DNA of 56,063 nucleotides from Ophioceras dolichostomum (taxonomy: Eukaryota > Ascomycota > Sordariomycetes > Magnaporthales > Ophioceraceae), in contig PYST01000266.1 of assembly GCA_003049485.1 (NCBI GenBank), positions 1-56,063 on the forward strand. Reading direction: 5' to 3'. A model generated the notes under the pieces. It was not told the origin of the DNA, ran no database searches, and saw nothing but the letters and a program-made list of their open reading frames with translations. Each line of letters starts with the position of its first letter. Positions within the stretch are counted from its first letter, which is position 1. Made by a program: the position numbers and the translations under genes. Shown in pieces: positions 24,443 through 36,785 of this stretch.

Positions 24443-27400
24443 TCAAACCTCCAAAGCGACAGGCTTCGGCTCGGGCGCAGCCACAACAGCAACCGCCCGA
24501 GGAGGCTCGGGGGCCGCGAAGACCGGAGGGCCGGTCCTGCTGGCATTAGCGCGATCGCCAGGCGCGACCCTGACGCTACCGCGGACCCCGCGGATGATCT
24601 GGCCGCTCTCGACGCGGTCCTGAATCTATTTATTTCGCAAAAACAACAAAAAACATCAGATGCTGAACGAACATCGTAGCGATCAAGGGCGAGGGAGAGA
24701 GCACGGAGGGAAGGACGTAGGGCGGGGGATCAATGAGCGGGAGCGGAAGCGGGAGGGAGAGCGGGAGGGAGAGGGTGAACGATGGTAGCGACCAGCGAGA
24801 GGGAGAGGAGGGGTGGGAGGGGAAAACCAGTAATCCTCATCATCACCACCCTCATCGCTCTGTTGCTCTTGCTCTTGCTCTTGCGGCTGCCTCGCTTGAG
24901 ACAACTGCTGCAACAGGTGCAACTTCTCCTGGAGTAGGTTTATACGTACCATCTCATCAAGGATGCGGCTCATCTCATCCACGCTCTTGGTCCGCTTGCG
25001 CAGGGTCGAAACCTGGCGCGCGATCGAGGGAGGGGGATGAGGAGGCGGCGAGCCCGCGCTCATCGTGGGCGAGGTAGACGCATTCGCAGCAGCGAGCGGG
25101 GAGGATTTGGGCGACTGGGCCGAAGTAGGCTGCGACTGCAACTGCGACGTCTGCGCCGTCTCAATCAACAAACTCGCCCTCATCTCCGCCCTCGAATCGA
25201 CCCGATCCGCATTCTCCCTCGACCTCGCCGCGCTCCTCAGCGCAGCCAACATGCGATCTTTATCATCAAGCCTCGCCCTCAGCTCGGCGATCTCGACGTC
25301 CTTCTCGCGTATCACCGCCGCGACGCTGTGGTCCTCGCCCACCATGATAGCGCCGCCGCCAACGCCTCCTTTAGCTCCAGGTCCTCCGGCCAGCCCGACC
25401 GACGTGCGCGACGAGCTCGCCCTCCTCGCCTGCAGCAGCCTCTTCTCCAGCGTGGCGATGTAGCGGTTCTTGTCCGTCAGGTCCAGCTGGAGGGCTCGGT
25501 TCTGCGCCGCGAGCGAGGCGACGCCGTCGCCGAACTCGCCTACGCTGTCGTCCTCTTCCGTCATGGTGTCTATGATCGGGGAGGTGGTGGTGGTGGGGCC
25601 GGCGCCCGGGCCCGAGGCCGGACCCGGACCGCCCTGGGCGGAGAGCCGCTGGCTGCTTGTACGGCGGCCGACTGTGGACGACGACGACGTCATCGATGAC
25701 GACCGCTCCAGCATCGACCGGCCCGAGGCGGTGGCTATCGACCTGACTGACGCGAGCGACGCGCGCGGGTGCATGCCCAGCGAGCTGTACGAGCCGCTGC
25801 TGTTGACGCCGATCGACTTGGAGCTGAGGATCAGCCTGTTGAGGTGGTCGATGCGCTCCTTCAGCGCCGTGCGCGCCAGCTGCATCTCGAGCAGCTGCTC
25901 CTCGTGCCTGTGCTCGGCCTCCTTCTCCCTCGCGCGCTCCTCCTCCGCGTCGCGCGCTTTTTCTTCCTCCTCGTCCTTCTTGCTGTTGCTCTTAGCTTGC
26001 GTGTTGAGCTGCGACTTCAGCTCCAGGATCTCCATGCGGTACCTCTCGAGCAGGACGCGCGCCCCGCCGTCCCCGCCGCTGCCCAGCGCCTCCTCCGCAC
26101 GCTTCGCGTGGCTGACGATGTTGTTCTTCGCCCGCGCCGCGAACTTGAGCGTGTTGATCGTCTCGGTCGTGTGCGAGTTGGCCGCGGCGACGCTTCCCGC
26201 GGCGCCGATCTGGATCGTGCACAGGATGCTGACCAGCGAGTTGCCAGACAGCGCGCCCTGCAGCAGCCTGGTCAACTTGCTGTCTCTGTACGGCAGGTGC
26301 TTGCCGTCCTTGTCCGCGGGCTTCCCGTCCTTGTCCTTGTGCTCCGACAGCTTGGCGATGACGGTTCCCAGGGTCAGCAGACTCTTGTTGATGTGGGAGC
26401 CTTCCGTCCGACGCTCCTTGGTCTCGGCCGCCTTCTCCGACCCGGCCAAGTCAATTAGACTGAGCGTAGAAACGCGGACGCCACCCGGCAGGAGCCCTGA
26501 CCGCTTGTTCTCGCCCCCGGACGCAGACCCTGGTATCCTCTCGCGGCTCTCCACGACGATCTGGACAACGGCATGACTTCGAGAACTCCTCGCGTTAAAC
26601 TGCGTGCTCGCCGTCCTACGTGCTTGGTCGCCGCGGGCGATAACACGCAGCAACTGCGTTGGACTTTGCACGATCTCCTCCTTCAGTGGGCTGGCGTATA
26701 CTCCCCGTTTGCTGTCCTCGCGCAGCTTTATCTCCTCCTGCGCCACGTTGCCGCCCACTCCACTTCCCGTCGGCATGCTTAGGAGATCGTGGATCCTCTC
26801 GTTGTAGATTTCGAGATAGCTGACACGCAGCAGGAACTCCCTGGATGGGGTCTCACGGATATATGAGAAAATGTCGGTGATGGCTAGTGGGATCACGCCT
26901 GGTGATGACGCCGTGCCTTGCATCGAGAATGTCTTTCCGGTGCCCGTCATGCCGTAGGCAAAGACTGTTCCGTGGTAACCCTCCATCACCCTCCGTACTA
27001 GGCGCTTGGCGATATGGTCATAGACCTTCGAGTTATCGTCGTGTGTCGCAAACACATTGTCTATAGGGGCCAAAAACTTGTCAGTAAAGCAGCGCACTAA
27101 TACCAAAGCCCAGCCAAAGAATCAAATCCAACTTCAGACTGGAGAAATCACTCACCATAATAATAATCGCCCCCTTCTTTCCCGCGATACGATATTAACG
27201 ACTTCTTGCCCTCGACCATCCATTCTCCCTCGGATTTTCCATGTTCATGCGCGCCGGCGTCGGGGCGCACCCTCACGCTGACGATCACATTCCCCTTGCC
27301 ATCAAGCTTGGAATGCCGCTTGCTGGATGACCCTTCCGCGCCCGAGCCGTTCTTCAATATTGGCCCGTCCAGATCGTCGTACTGTGTCGCCGAGGTCGAG

Positions 27401-27945
27401 TACGAGTCCTGCGCAGACGAGCTCCGGCTCTGCGGCGCCGACCCCACGCTGATCAGGCCGTCTGAACTCCTGTTGGTGCTGGGCTCGCGGGCGACGGAGA
27501 TGCCCTCGGTGCCGTTCAGCAAGCTGGGCGTCCCGCCGAGGTGGTAGTTCGGGGTCGTCGGCGTCTTCAACTTCCGACTCGTCGGGGCGCCGTTGGATAA
27601 GGGGCTCGGTGGTAGGCTCGTGACGCGGTTCTCGCCGCGAGGAGGCTGTGGGAAGGAGTTGATGCTGACGGTCTTGCGAAGCGTCTTGCCGCCGCCGGGT
27701 GCGACGACGCTGGATACGGCACGGGGCTGCGGCAGTGCTGTCTTCGGCGCGGGGGTCGCTGGAGGGAGGAAGGTGGTCGAGGGGGCTCGTAAGCCGCTCT
27801 TGGGTGTGCTGGTGGCCGATCGCGCTGGTGTTGGCAATGCGCCGCCGGTGCTCTTTCTTGTTTTACCCACGGGCAGCGCGGGGAGAGCTGTGTTGGGTGG
27901 CCCTACTGATGGGCGCGACGCCCTTGGTAGTGCTGTGGTCGCCAT
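24443..27945 (-). CDS. KIP2: Kinesin motor protein, Kip2/kinesin-7 (CENP-E) type
   Basis: Model complement(join(24443..24619, 24950..27060, 27156..27945)), 1025 aa. A basic Ser/Pro/Thr-rich head of about 215 residues precedes an internal motor domain, as in Kip2-type plus-end kinesins. The motor opens NVIVSVRVRP near 219. It has the P-loop GMTGTGKT at about 300-307, switch I NARSSRSH near 420, switch II LIDLAGSE near 464, and the HLPYRDSKLTRLLQ helix. A coiled coil with EEEEKARDAEEERAREKEAE follows, then Ser-rich linkers and a second coiled coil. The 330-nt last intron (donor GTACGT, phase 0) joins ILDEM to DRVESGQIIRGVRGSVRV, a C-terminus I take as conserved. Without that splice the frame runs on to a stop at 24683. 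Function inferred: ATP-driven transport on cytoplasmic microtubules. The last exon is less certain than the rest. Confidence 0.9.
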
Positions 27946-30900
27946 ATTCTTCTTCCTGAGTCCAGACTGGGCCGGAAACGCGGTTCAGAGAGAAGGACGA
28001 AGACGATGGGCGTCTTGTCTGGTTGCTGCTATTTGCTCTGCTCGAGAGCAGCAGCGCGGAGGGGATCGTCTAGATCTGTTTTGACGACCCAAGCTTAAGG
28101 GGCAAATGCAACGCTGGAGATGTCCATTAAACTCCCCAAGGCTGTGCGGGCTGTGCTGTGATGTGCCGTGGGGTTCGAGTCGTGGATATTGTGGTCCTTG
28201 CGGCCGATGGTTATGCGGTAAAATTGTGGATGGCCTTTGTAATCCCTTGCAATCCGTCTCGCCGTATTTTTCGTCCCAAGATCGCCTCTCCAAAGAACGA
28301 TCCGAGCTGTGCCCCCTGGAATAGAGTGTCGGCAGGCCGTTCCCAAGTTCCAGGGTTCTTGAAACGTTCTTATGCGTCAATCAATCAGTACCCGGATTGG
28401 CGGTCATTACAGACGAAAGCTGGGACAGCACACAAATCGTCAGTGCGAAAAGTCGCAATCAGGGATCAGGGCTGAAAAGTGCCAGAGGTGCTTTTATGGG
28501 GTGGGAAAGACGACAAAAGAGGGTGGAAAAGAACAAAAACGACGTTTGTCAAGCATGACAATTAATCCTGGGAGCTCCAGGGTTTCGGAATATTACAAGA
28601 AACAGCGAACGGCGAAGTTAGACCATCACAGGGGAAGAGGGATCGACTTACCGAGGAAGCTCTGAAGCTCTGTGAGAATGCGACCGTCCGACAATTCGTT
28701 CCCGTCGCTTTCACGGCGCGGGGGCGCGGCGGTGAGCAGCAGCGCAGTGTTGCGGCGAAGGCGGAAGAGAAAAGGGCGCGGAACGGAATCCCCCCAGATC
28801 TTTTGGCGAATGACTCGGTTTCGGGGGAAGTGCCACAGATCGCAAATACCAGATGACGGCCAGTGCCAGGTCTGTAAATAGATCAAAGAAGTCCAGTCTA
28901 GAAGGTCGAGTCCGATCGGGAGGCCGCAGGTCGGGTATCCCCTCAAAATGATAAATATCGCGGGAATGCGCGTCGAGTCCGGGCGGGGGCGTGGTTTTTC
29001 GTTTCCCTTGGTCGGTGAAAGTGCTAGGAACTCGCTGAATGGATGGGAAGGAAAGGATCCGGGTCGGGAATAATATGCACGCTCGCAGGCAGGAACCTTG
29101 CGCAACGAGAAGCAGTCGGCGAGCGAGTCGGTGCAGGGACGGTCAAGCAAAGTCTATGATGGTGGCGGCGACTATGACGGCAGCGTTAGGAAGGCGAGAG
29201 GAGGGCCAGGTTTGCTTCCTTGGCTTCCTGGGCTGGCTGGGAACAGCTGGCTGCACAACGTGGTGATGTGGAGTTGGGCGACGCGAACAACGCCGTTGTG
29301 TCTTGCTTGGTGTTGTGGGAGAGGTCGCTCGGGAGTGACGAAACCGGCGACTCTTGTTCGAACAGAAGCGAAGTGGACAGGAATACGTGGCGATGGTGGA
29401 AAAAAAAAATATGCTCAACGCAATATGACAGATGAAGAACCACAGTTGTTCGATTAACTCAAACAAAGGGCGAACTCAAAGCGCCCTAGAGAAAAATCTT
29501 GAACTCAACAAAGAGAACGAAAAAAAAGAATGAACGAAGTTAGCTCGAAGGTCGGCCCAGTCTGGGAGCTGGTGAAGGGAAGGAGAGAGTGGAAAGTGAG
29601 TGATGGATCTCCAATCGATCCCTCGATGGAGAGTCGAAGCTCCGCTCGGTGCCCTCGGCGGCTTGAGGTCTGACTGGGGAAGGCGCCGGGTCTCGATTTC
29701 GATTGACTTGGGGGTCGGGTGTGCTGGGCCGTTGATACTTAGGTTCACTGGTACCTGATTATCGGTACTCCGTAGGAGGTACCTACAGTACAGCAAGAAG
29801 CACGTAGCACGGTCGGGTCTTTTGCACAACCAACAACCACCTACTCTCTAGCAGAATAATAAGGAGAGCGTGCGATCGGAATATCCACGACAACGATGAA
29901 CCACGGGAACGGGTACCAACATGAACAAGAGGAGAGGGACACGCGGAGAGAGGGGACGAGAAAACAACAAACTCCAGGCGGTAAGCCTTTTCTGTTTCAC
30001 GTTGTTTCCTCGTCCAGTGCTCAACCTCGGTGCACTCAACTTTCACTTTTCTTTTCTTCCTACAGTCGTCTGGCCTATCCGTTTCCTTGGTCGGAGGGAG
30101 GGGGCCTGCTTCTCGCCAGCTGCCTCCGGTTCCTGGGACGGTTCCATTTCGAGTTAAAGCGACTTCCCTTTTTCGCGGGAAAGCAATTTACTAGCATGCA
30201 CACAGGCACAAGCAATCCGGCTGAGGGAAGAGTCGTCAACCAGTGGTCCAAGTGGACGATCCCCTGCCGACTCTCCAGCATCCCTGCAGGGACTCGCCCG
30301 CGTCCGTGTTGTCGAAGTTAAAAGGTGGAGCGATTAACTGCACGAAGACTGGATGGGCAGGTATCGGCACTTTCCCTATCCCCTGTCTGGTTTAGTGTCC
30401 GTTCTCTCCCCCCTTTTTGATCTTCCTTGGTCTCTCTCGCTATCAATGTTTTTTTTTGCAGGCCCGTGCCTGCATGATTGATAGGACTATTGCAATAAAC
30501 TCAAGAGTCTCGTGTTATTTTTCCCCTGTGGCTTTTGTTCGGCGGCACTCTGAAGCAGACGTTCGAAGGAGAAAAAAGAAATACAAAACACGATGGCTTC
30601 TCTGGCCCGTGTGTGGCTGATGCTGAATCCACACAGCATACGTTTACACGACTCAAGGTGAGGGTGGTCGCGCTTTGGGCCGGCCGAGTGTTTTCCCCAC
30701 TAACATTCTGCTTCCCACTGTCTCACTCTGCCCGCACCCTGCAAGCCCTTTGGCTCCCGCCTCCAGTCTCTTTCGGTGGAGATGCTTGCTTGCCCCTCTC
30801 CGCCCACTGTGCCGCGTGCCTGTTCCCTCCCTCTTCTTTCTCAGTGGACGGAAAGTCAGGAAGGTAATCCCGGCAGCGCGGGGGGTGCTTTTGTTCTTCA

Positions 30901-33899
30901 AAGATACCTCTCCCGCGGCTGCCAATTGGTAGAGAGAAAGATATCTTCCACACCAGAGACCAGACTTCTTCCTCCCTACCCTCCATCACCGAGTGACAGC
31001 CCCCCGACTGGGAAAAAAGTGCAGAAAAGTGTGGTACCTTACCTCGAGGTATCTCGCGCTAACTCATGTCTCCCCTCGCCCGCCAATGGGCCGCCGCCGG
31101 TTCCGAACTTGTCACACGCTGTCTGGCCGCCTCTCGGCCTTCCTTCACGCAGTCTGCTCGCTGCATTCTTGTCTGTACCTTGTCTGCAGTGTCTGTTCGA
31201 TTTTCATGTTGATCATTTTCGTCAAGAACCACCGCAGAAAACAAAGATTTTGCTGCATGTTCCTGCCGTTGCATTATTACGTTGTATAGAATAAAGTAAT
31301 TGTTGGCTGCAAGGACGGCTGCGACACTCGGGCGCGGGATATGGACAGCATGGATGGGTACAGGTAGCTTGAGGTAGGATACGGCACGGATCCCAATGTG
31401 TGGTGGAGGAGGGTGGGCTTGTGCTCCATTTTCTCGGTGCAATCTTGCCAATTGTTGGTTGGGATTGCAGTGTGCTTGCACTGCAGCGCTGCGACTTGCA
31501 TCTTCACATCAGTCATCAGCAGGTCAGGTTCACAAGCACAAGCATCTAGCATCTTCTTCGTCACATTTTCGAGCCAGTGCAACAGAGAGAGTACGTGTGT
31601 GTGCTTGTGTGTGCGATCTCCTCTTTCTTTTCCTCACCAGCGTCACAGACCTACAACCAATCAGAACAGCTCCGGCCCTTCGTCTCACTCCTCACTCGTG
31701 GCCACCTTGCTTTCTTTCCTCCGCCATCTGGTGGCTCTTCGCTGAGAGGAAACGGTCGACCAGCAATATCACGCCGTTTTATTAGTTTCCCCCCCTTTTC
31801 CTGCACTTCCCTCCTTTTTGATCTTTTCCCCCAGCCTCTCCTCGCCTCCTCCTTGGAATCGAGATGGGTTCGCTCGTTGGTGGCGGCACCACAGGCCTCG
31901 ATTGGACCACGGCTGAGACGTCATGGCTTGACCGGGTCAGTACGCGCAATTTTAAACGCAAGTCCCCTGTTCTTTTTTTACGACAGAGAGAGAGGAGAGA
32001 GGCGAACGACATCATTCGTGTCGGCCAGTCAGTCGGTTCGCCCCTCATCATCAGCCCAAAATCGAGGTGTGATCCGGCACCAGCCTGACAGCGCAATTTC
32101 CCTCCATTCGGTCCAACACGTACCACACAGGCAGCCGGTGGCTGCGAAGCGATTTGCGCCTTTCCTTTTTCTCGAGAGAGAAGAGAGTCCGGGTCTGGGT
32201 CAGGGACATGGGATGGACATGGATGGACAAGGATTGCTATCTGCAGGGGGTCGATGTTAACATGAGTCTGTGCACATATCAACCAGGGGATGCACGGATT
32301 TGTGTGGGAGCAAATGCAACCCTGAGAATTGTGACAAGCTGCACTGCTACTGCATGTTCGCTGCATGTGCCTTGGACAAAATTCGGCTTTTTATTTTCTT
32401 TTTATTTTCTCTTTTTTTCTTCTCCGAACTCTCAATCTCGTCGGCCTCAGGGGTTCCCGAGTCAAGCATGCAATGCCGTCGTCGTTGTCACGGTCGCGGC
32501 CGCTCTTTCGGAGCTTCATTCTTTCACTCCAGGAACTCCCTCGCAGACACCGCGGAACCTTCCGTAGATCTGAGTCTCTGAGGACACAGAGAGAGACGGG
32601 CGAGAGATACTGTGTTGCCTTTTGTTGAACCCGAGAACCCGACTGGTTGGAAGCATTCTCATGTCAAGTCAGTCACGGTTCGCGTTGTTGCAGTAGCGCA
32701 CGTCTCTGCTGCCCGTCATCTCATCGCCAGCCATGCTGCCATGTTGGATCAAGTGGGTGACAGAGTGACGGTCTGACGGACAGACATCCACTGATAAGAA
32801 TTCTTAGTGGTTGTGCATGGGAGCCTCAGAACCGCCCGTCCACTGAACCATCCCTTTACTCTGGTTGGATTCGCTTGTAGTCAGCCTTTGCGCCGCTGTC
32901 TGTTCGGAAAACAAATGGGAGGAACGTGACTCTGTCCAACCATTCCGTCCATTCTGTGCGGAGTATGAATGTATAAGTGAACATTGGGATCCCAGATTAA
33001 ACCGCATGCTCATCTAGACTTTTGGCAAAAGAAGGCTTGACTCGACCTTTCTCTATACGTCATTGAGCTTGATGGAACAAGACGTGCGTAGAATGATTTA
33101 TGTGGGTGTAGACGTGTCGAAGCGTCCTTCATTCTATCCGGTATCTCCCTCTATATCTCGGACAAGCTCATTATTCGCTGCAAATGAAGGCTAAAACATC
33201 GCACCCGCGCTGTGATGTTTTAATATCGGATATTCTCCCTTCAAGTTTCCCCTCTCATTTTTACACACCTGTACCTCCTTGGAGAAACCGGAACCGCTCA
33301 ACAATGTTTAAACAAAACCAAACAACTCAGTACCATCCACGCATCCCTCCCCCATCCCTTCCGGACTTTTTCTTCGAAAATCCCACAACCCGTCCCGTGT
33401 CTTGGTTGTCTGTACATAGTGGTCGCAGTGGACCGCAGGGATCTTCTTCGATCCCGCGTCTATCCCCTATTTTAGGCTCCGGTTTCGTCGATCGAGCCTC
33501 TCTCCCTCCCTACCTGCTACCAGGCTGTCGGAGGCAGAGGAATCGATCTTTTCTAAGTAGACATCCATCCGTACTATCGGAAGGTATCATCATGGATGTA
33601 CCTTCGCCGTTTCATTTGCAACACGACGTCCAACACGACAATGTGTGCTGTATTCCCACCAGGGCAAACATCGCGATAACATAACCATACAATTAATCCG
33701 CTCTAGCCCCCCGCTAACCAGGGCCTACGTTTATTATTTGTTAAAGATGCTTACATATATCTATCCATAATATGCCCAAGAGGTCGAGTCTAGCGGCCCC
33801 TTACACAACATAATGTTCAGCTAGGAACATATTGTACCTAGCCCAAGGCGCTGGCTGGCCGGCTGCACTAGATGTGACGACGACGGAGAGCTTTCCTCT
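27946..33899. other. 6-kb gene-poor stretch upstream of the kinesin
   Basis: No complete gene is supported. It includes the kinesin promoter and leader. A pyrimidine-rich leader followed by a short ATG frame occurs near 31864 (listed separately). Other frames are short, of mixed codon use and unrecognised. Confidence 0.5.
31864..32088 (+). CDS. Possible small ORF or first exon, unrecognised
   Basis: A CT-rich tract of about 80 bp, typical of fungal leaders, runs directly into an ATG whose first 24 codons are G/C-rich at the third position (MGSLVGGGTTGLDWTTAET...). A GTCAGT donor-like site lies just after LDR at about 31937. Beyond it the frame loses coding character and stops at 32088. I could not find a convincing second exon. 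It may be a remnant, a small peptide or chance. Confidence 0.22.
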   Translation: MGSLVGGGTTGLDWTTAETSWLDRVSTRNFKRKSPVLFLRQRERREANDIIRVGQSVGSPLIISPKSRCDPAPA

Positions 33900-34750
33900 T
33901 TCAAGCTCCGTCTGGCGGCACCGCCGCCCTGTCCGCCTTCTCAAGCCTCAGAGACTACCTCGGCGACCCTGTCGTCGCCACCGAAGTCTCCTCGCTGGTC
34001 AAGAGTAGCGCTGGACCGGCCAACGTCAGCGACGGGGTCAACGAGGTAATCCTTGAGGCTCGAGAAGGCGAACAGGGCGGCGGTGCCGCTCATGGCCGTG
34101 AAGTAGCCACTCGAAGAATCGACGCTGTTGACCTCGCAGGCACGGCCCGAGAGTTGAAGAGCAGGAGCTGGCGGACTAGGCGTCGGGAGCGTTAAAGCTG
34201 TTGGGGTAGGTCTCGCCGCTGTAAGGGGCGGTGATGGACTCGAAGGCGTCGCCCTGGATGAGGCAGACCGTCCCTTCGTAGAGCTCAAAGGTGTGGCTCT
34301 TCACGTTGGAGAAGAGGTTGTTGGTCGCCTGGAAGCTGCCCGTCTCGCCGAGCTTTAGGGCGCGGCCTGAGACGTCGTGGAAGTGGTTTCGGTCGATGGC
34401 GATCTGGTCGCCGTCTCCATTGAGCATCATGGTCCAGTATGGTTGCCATTGCAGGTGGCGGAGGTGGTGGTGGTGTCCTCGAACTCGTTGTCAGAGATGG
34501 TGACGCGAGAGCCGTCGAAGTGGGAAACGACGAACTAGCGTCCGATCAAGGAGTTCTTGTTTTGGTCCATCCAGACACCATCGTTGCCTCCCGAAAGATT
34601 GTGTTAGTGTGAGCAATCGACAGAAGTTTGCGAGAGTACATGTCAGTAGACTGGATTCTGATTGGTAACGATAGGCACCTTGTATGATAATCAACACGAG
34701 GAATTCCCAAACAATGCCAATCCACGCCTTTCATTTTGATGGCTCCATGG
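33900..34750 (-). pseudogene. Decayed pectin lyase (polysaccharide lyase family 1)
   Basis: Minus-strand fragments in different frames add up to the parallel beta-helix core and C-terminus of a fungal pectin lyase: DGVWMDQNKNSLIGR, RVTISDNEFED, SATCNGN, NHFHDVSGRALKLG, ATNNLFSNVKSHTFELYEG and a Cys-containing end (GRACEVNS...LVDP). Breaks seen: a TAG at 34535-34537 where the family has Gln after IGR (consistent with CAG to TAG), a one-base loss near 34437 after CNGN, a TAG at 34176-34178, and another frameshift near 34140. The 5' part is poorly preserved, without a clear start or signal peptide, and its region before 34620 also carries stops. An active enzyme would cut methyl-esterified pectin outside the cell by beta-elimination. 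Limits are approximate. Confidence 0.8.
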
Positions 34751-35122
34751 ACATGCAAGCAGTGTCCGAATTACTTCCTTGTTAATGGCGTCAGCAGATC
34801 CTTCTGCAGACAATTCTCCAGTTCAGACGAGGTACAGTTTGATACCCGTACTTGTCCACAGGAAGATGGGATGGAAGCTTTGTGCCGGCTTAGCTCCGTC
34901 GGCGAGACAAGACTAGTTCGTATTACATCAGCGAAAGTCATCTTCTCTTTTCTTCCTCTCCCCTACCCTGCCGTCCGACCTTCCTTATCGATGTTTATTC
35001 ACAAAACCTCAAGTTTGCTTTCTCATCTGCTGGAATGTGTCGCTGGCTGGCCACTATCGCGATGTGAGGCAGATTGGGCAAGTTGAGGAACGTCTCACTG
35101 AGCCCACACACACACAGACGCA

Positions 35123-35172
<50 letters not shown>

Positions 35173-36785
35173 NNNNNNNNNNNNNNNNNNNNNNNNNNNN
35201 NNNNNNNAGAAAAAAAAAAGAAAGAAAAAGAGGCGAAGTGAATATCGTGCCATCCACGTGTTGCTTTATGCTTGGCCTTCCGAGGTCTCACCGGCGTTCT
35301 TCCACAGCTGCAGGGCAAGGACCACCGACTGAAAGAAGAAGTGATGATGAGGGAAGAAAGAACCTTGCCCCCCCTCCCCCAACGCCTCCAACATCTCGCA
35401 ACGGTCTCCCAGTCTTGGAGGAAAATCTCCGCCGTGGCGAGGATCCCCAGGGTCCCCTATGCCATGCTAGAAGTCGCCATGGTCTAGGCCCGTTACGCTC
35501 GTTTCCTAGAACGGATAAGAAAGGTGGCAAGTCGCCAACGACTTTATCCCTCTACTACCAGGTCCTCCCTACTCGCCTCGAGATGAACATGAGTGAGAGG
35601 GCGAGAAATGCAGTAGTCATGCTGACGGCCACGCTCTCCCTTCGCTCTATCAACATTACATTTCTATGCACATAACCTATCACAGTGACGAGTGCCCCAT
35701 ATATTTGCACGAATAAGTCCGAGCGTGGTTAGTCCTATTGTCTCGGGGGAAGAAGTTCTGGAGCAGAGACGTCCAATGCTTCACCCCTCCCTCCTCCATA
35801 GTATGTGCAATGGATCTCATGACAAATCCCGATAGCGTCTGTCTGGTCTGGCTGGTCCCTGATCCGATCCCCCAACTTTCTGTGCCCCTCCAATCCTCTC
35901 TTCCCGCAGAAGAAAACAAAAACAAAAAACATGGTTGCATAACAAGCAACCACGGGAGTAGATATCTTCCGTTCCTAGCTTAAAGCAACGTAAAGTTTAT
36001 TTTACACGTTTCCGTTCCTTTTGGAACGTTTCTCGAAGTGTCTGGGGACTTCTTGAGATCCGCCGAGACAGTCGTCCGAGACAGGTCGCTTGACTCAGGG
36101 GGTCGGTGAGAGATATGCCCCGTCTTCCCTACCAACATCGGTGAGATGCGTGTGTTTCGTATGACGTAGCACCTACTAGGTGGTAGGCACGAGGCTCGAA
36201 GCAGGGCCATGGTAGCAAGTAGAATAGGTAGCATAGTCTCGCAGGGCTTGCCAGCAACGATACGGGCCACTGGCTGCCCGCTGACCTCGGGAGCATAACG
36301 ACGTAACCTACATCCGTCCGATCCACGCATTGCAAGATCCTGGCATTCGCAGATTTCAGGACGACACATAACAAGATGTCTGCGCTTGGACGTGTTGAAC
36401 ATGTGTTGAAGCCTGACATCCGAAGCTTTCGCGAGATCAGTCACTCCGCAGAGCCGTTGACCGGTGACTGACAGCTCCCCAAGAGCATCAATGCCGAGTC
36501 CCAAGCGAACGACATAGTATGTAGGTAGGTAGTCAGTCGCAATGCCATGCTTATGCTCTCTTGTGCCAAGGTTGAGGAGATAAGACTACATCGTCGCGAT
36601 GGAGTCGGCGTCGCTTATGGCCGCTGTCACAAGACATACAGTCGGATGTGGTGGGCCAACCGCAGGGAGGCAGCCGCACGGAGGAAACCATATGGAGGCC
36701 ATAGCAAGCACCCCGGAGAGGAAGACAGTTCGCAGCAAGTAGCCCATAGGATGACGCTTCCCAGTCGAGCTCAGTTGCAACTCAC
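34751..36785. other. Intergenic, contains assembly gap
   Basis: No gene is supported. A plus-strand frame of about 210 codons is an artefact that reads through poly-A and N. A minus-strand frame ending near 35980 uses a non-ATG start and matches nothing. Confidence 0.55.
35124..35220. repeat. Poly-A tract with 35-base assembly gap
   Basis: About 49 A are followed by N at 35173-35207 and then more A-rich sequence, next to a short CA run. The length is unresolved. No retroelement body is visible beside it. Confidence 0.9.

Noticed and set aside
35124..35172. Poly-A tail of a retroposed element
   Set aside because: No element body, target-site duplication or spliced cDNA copy is visible next to it.
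35037..35675. Plus-strand open frame of 212 codons
   Set aside because: It reads through poly-A and an N gap, giving poly-Lys and unknown residues; an artefact.
35980..36504. Minus-strand open frame of 174 codons
   Set aside because: It starts with TTG, lacks coding bias and resembles no family.
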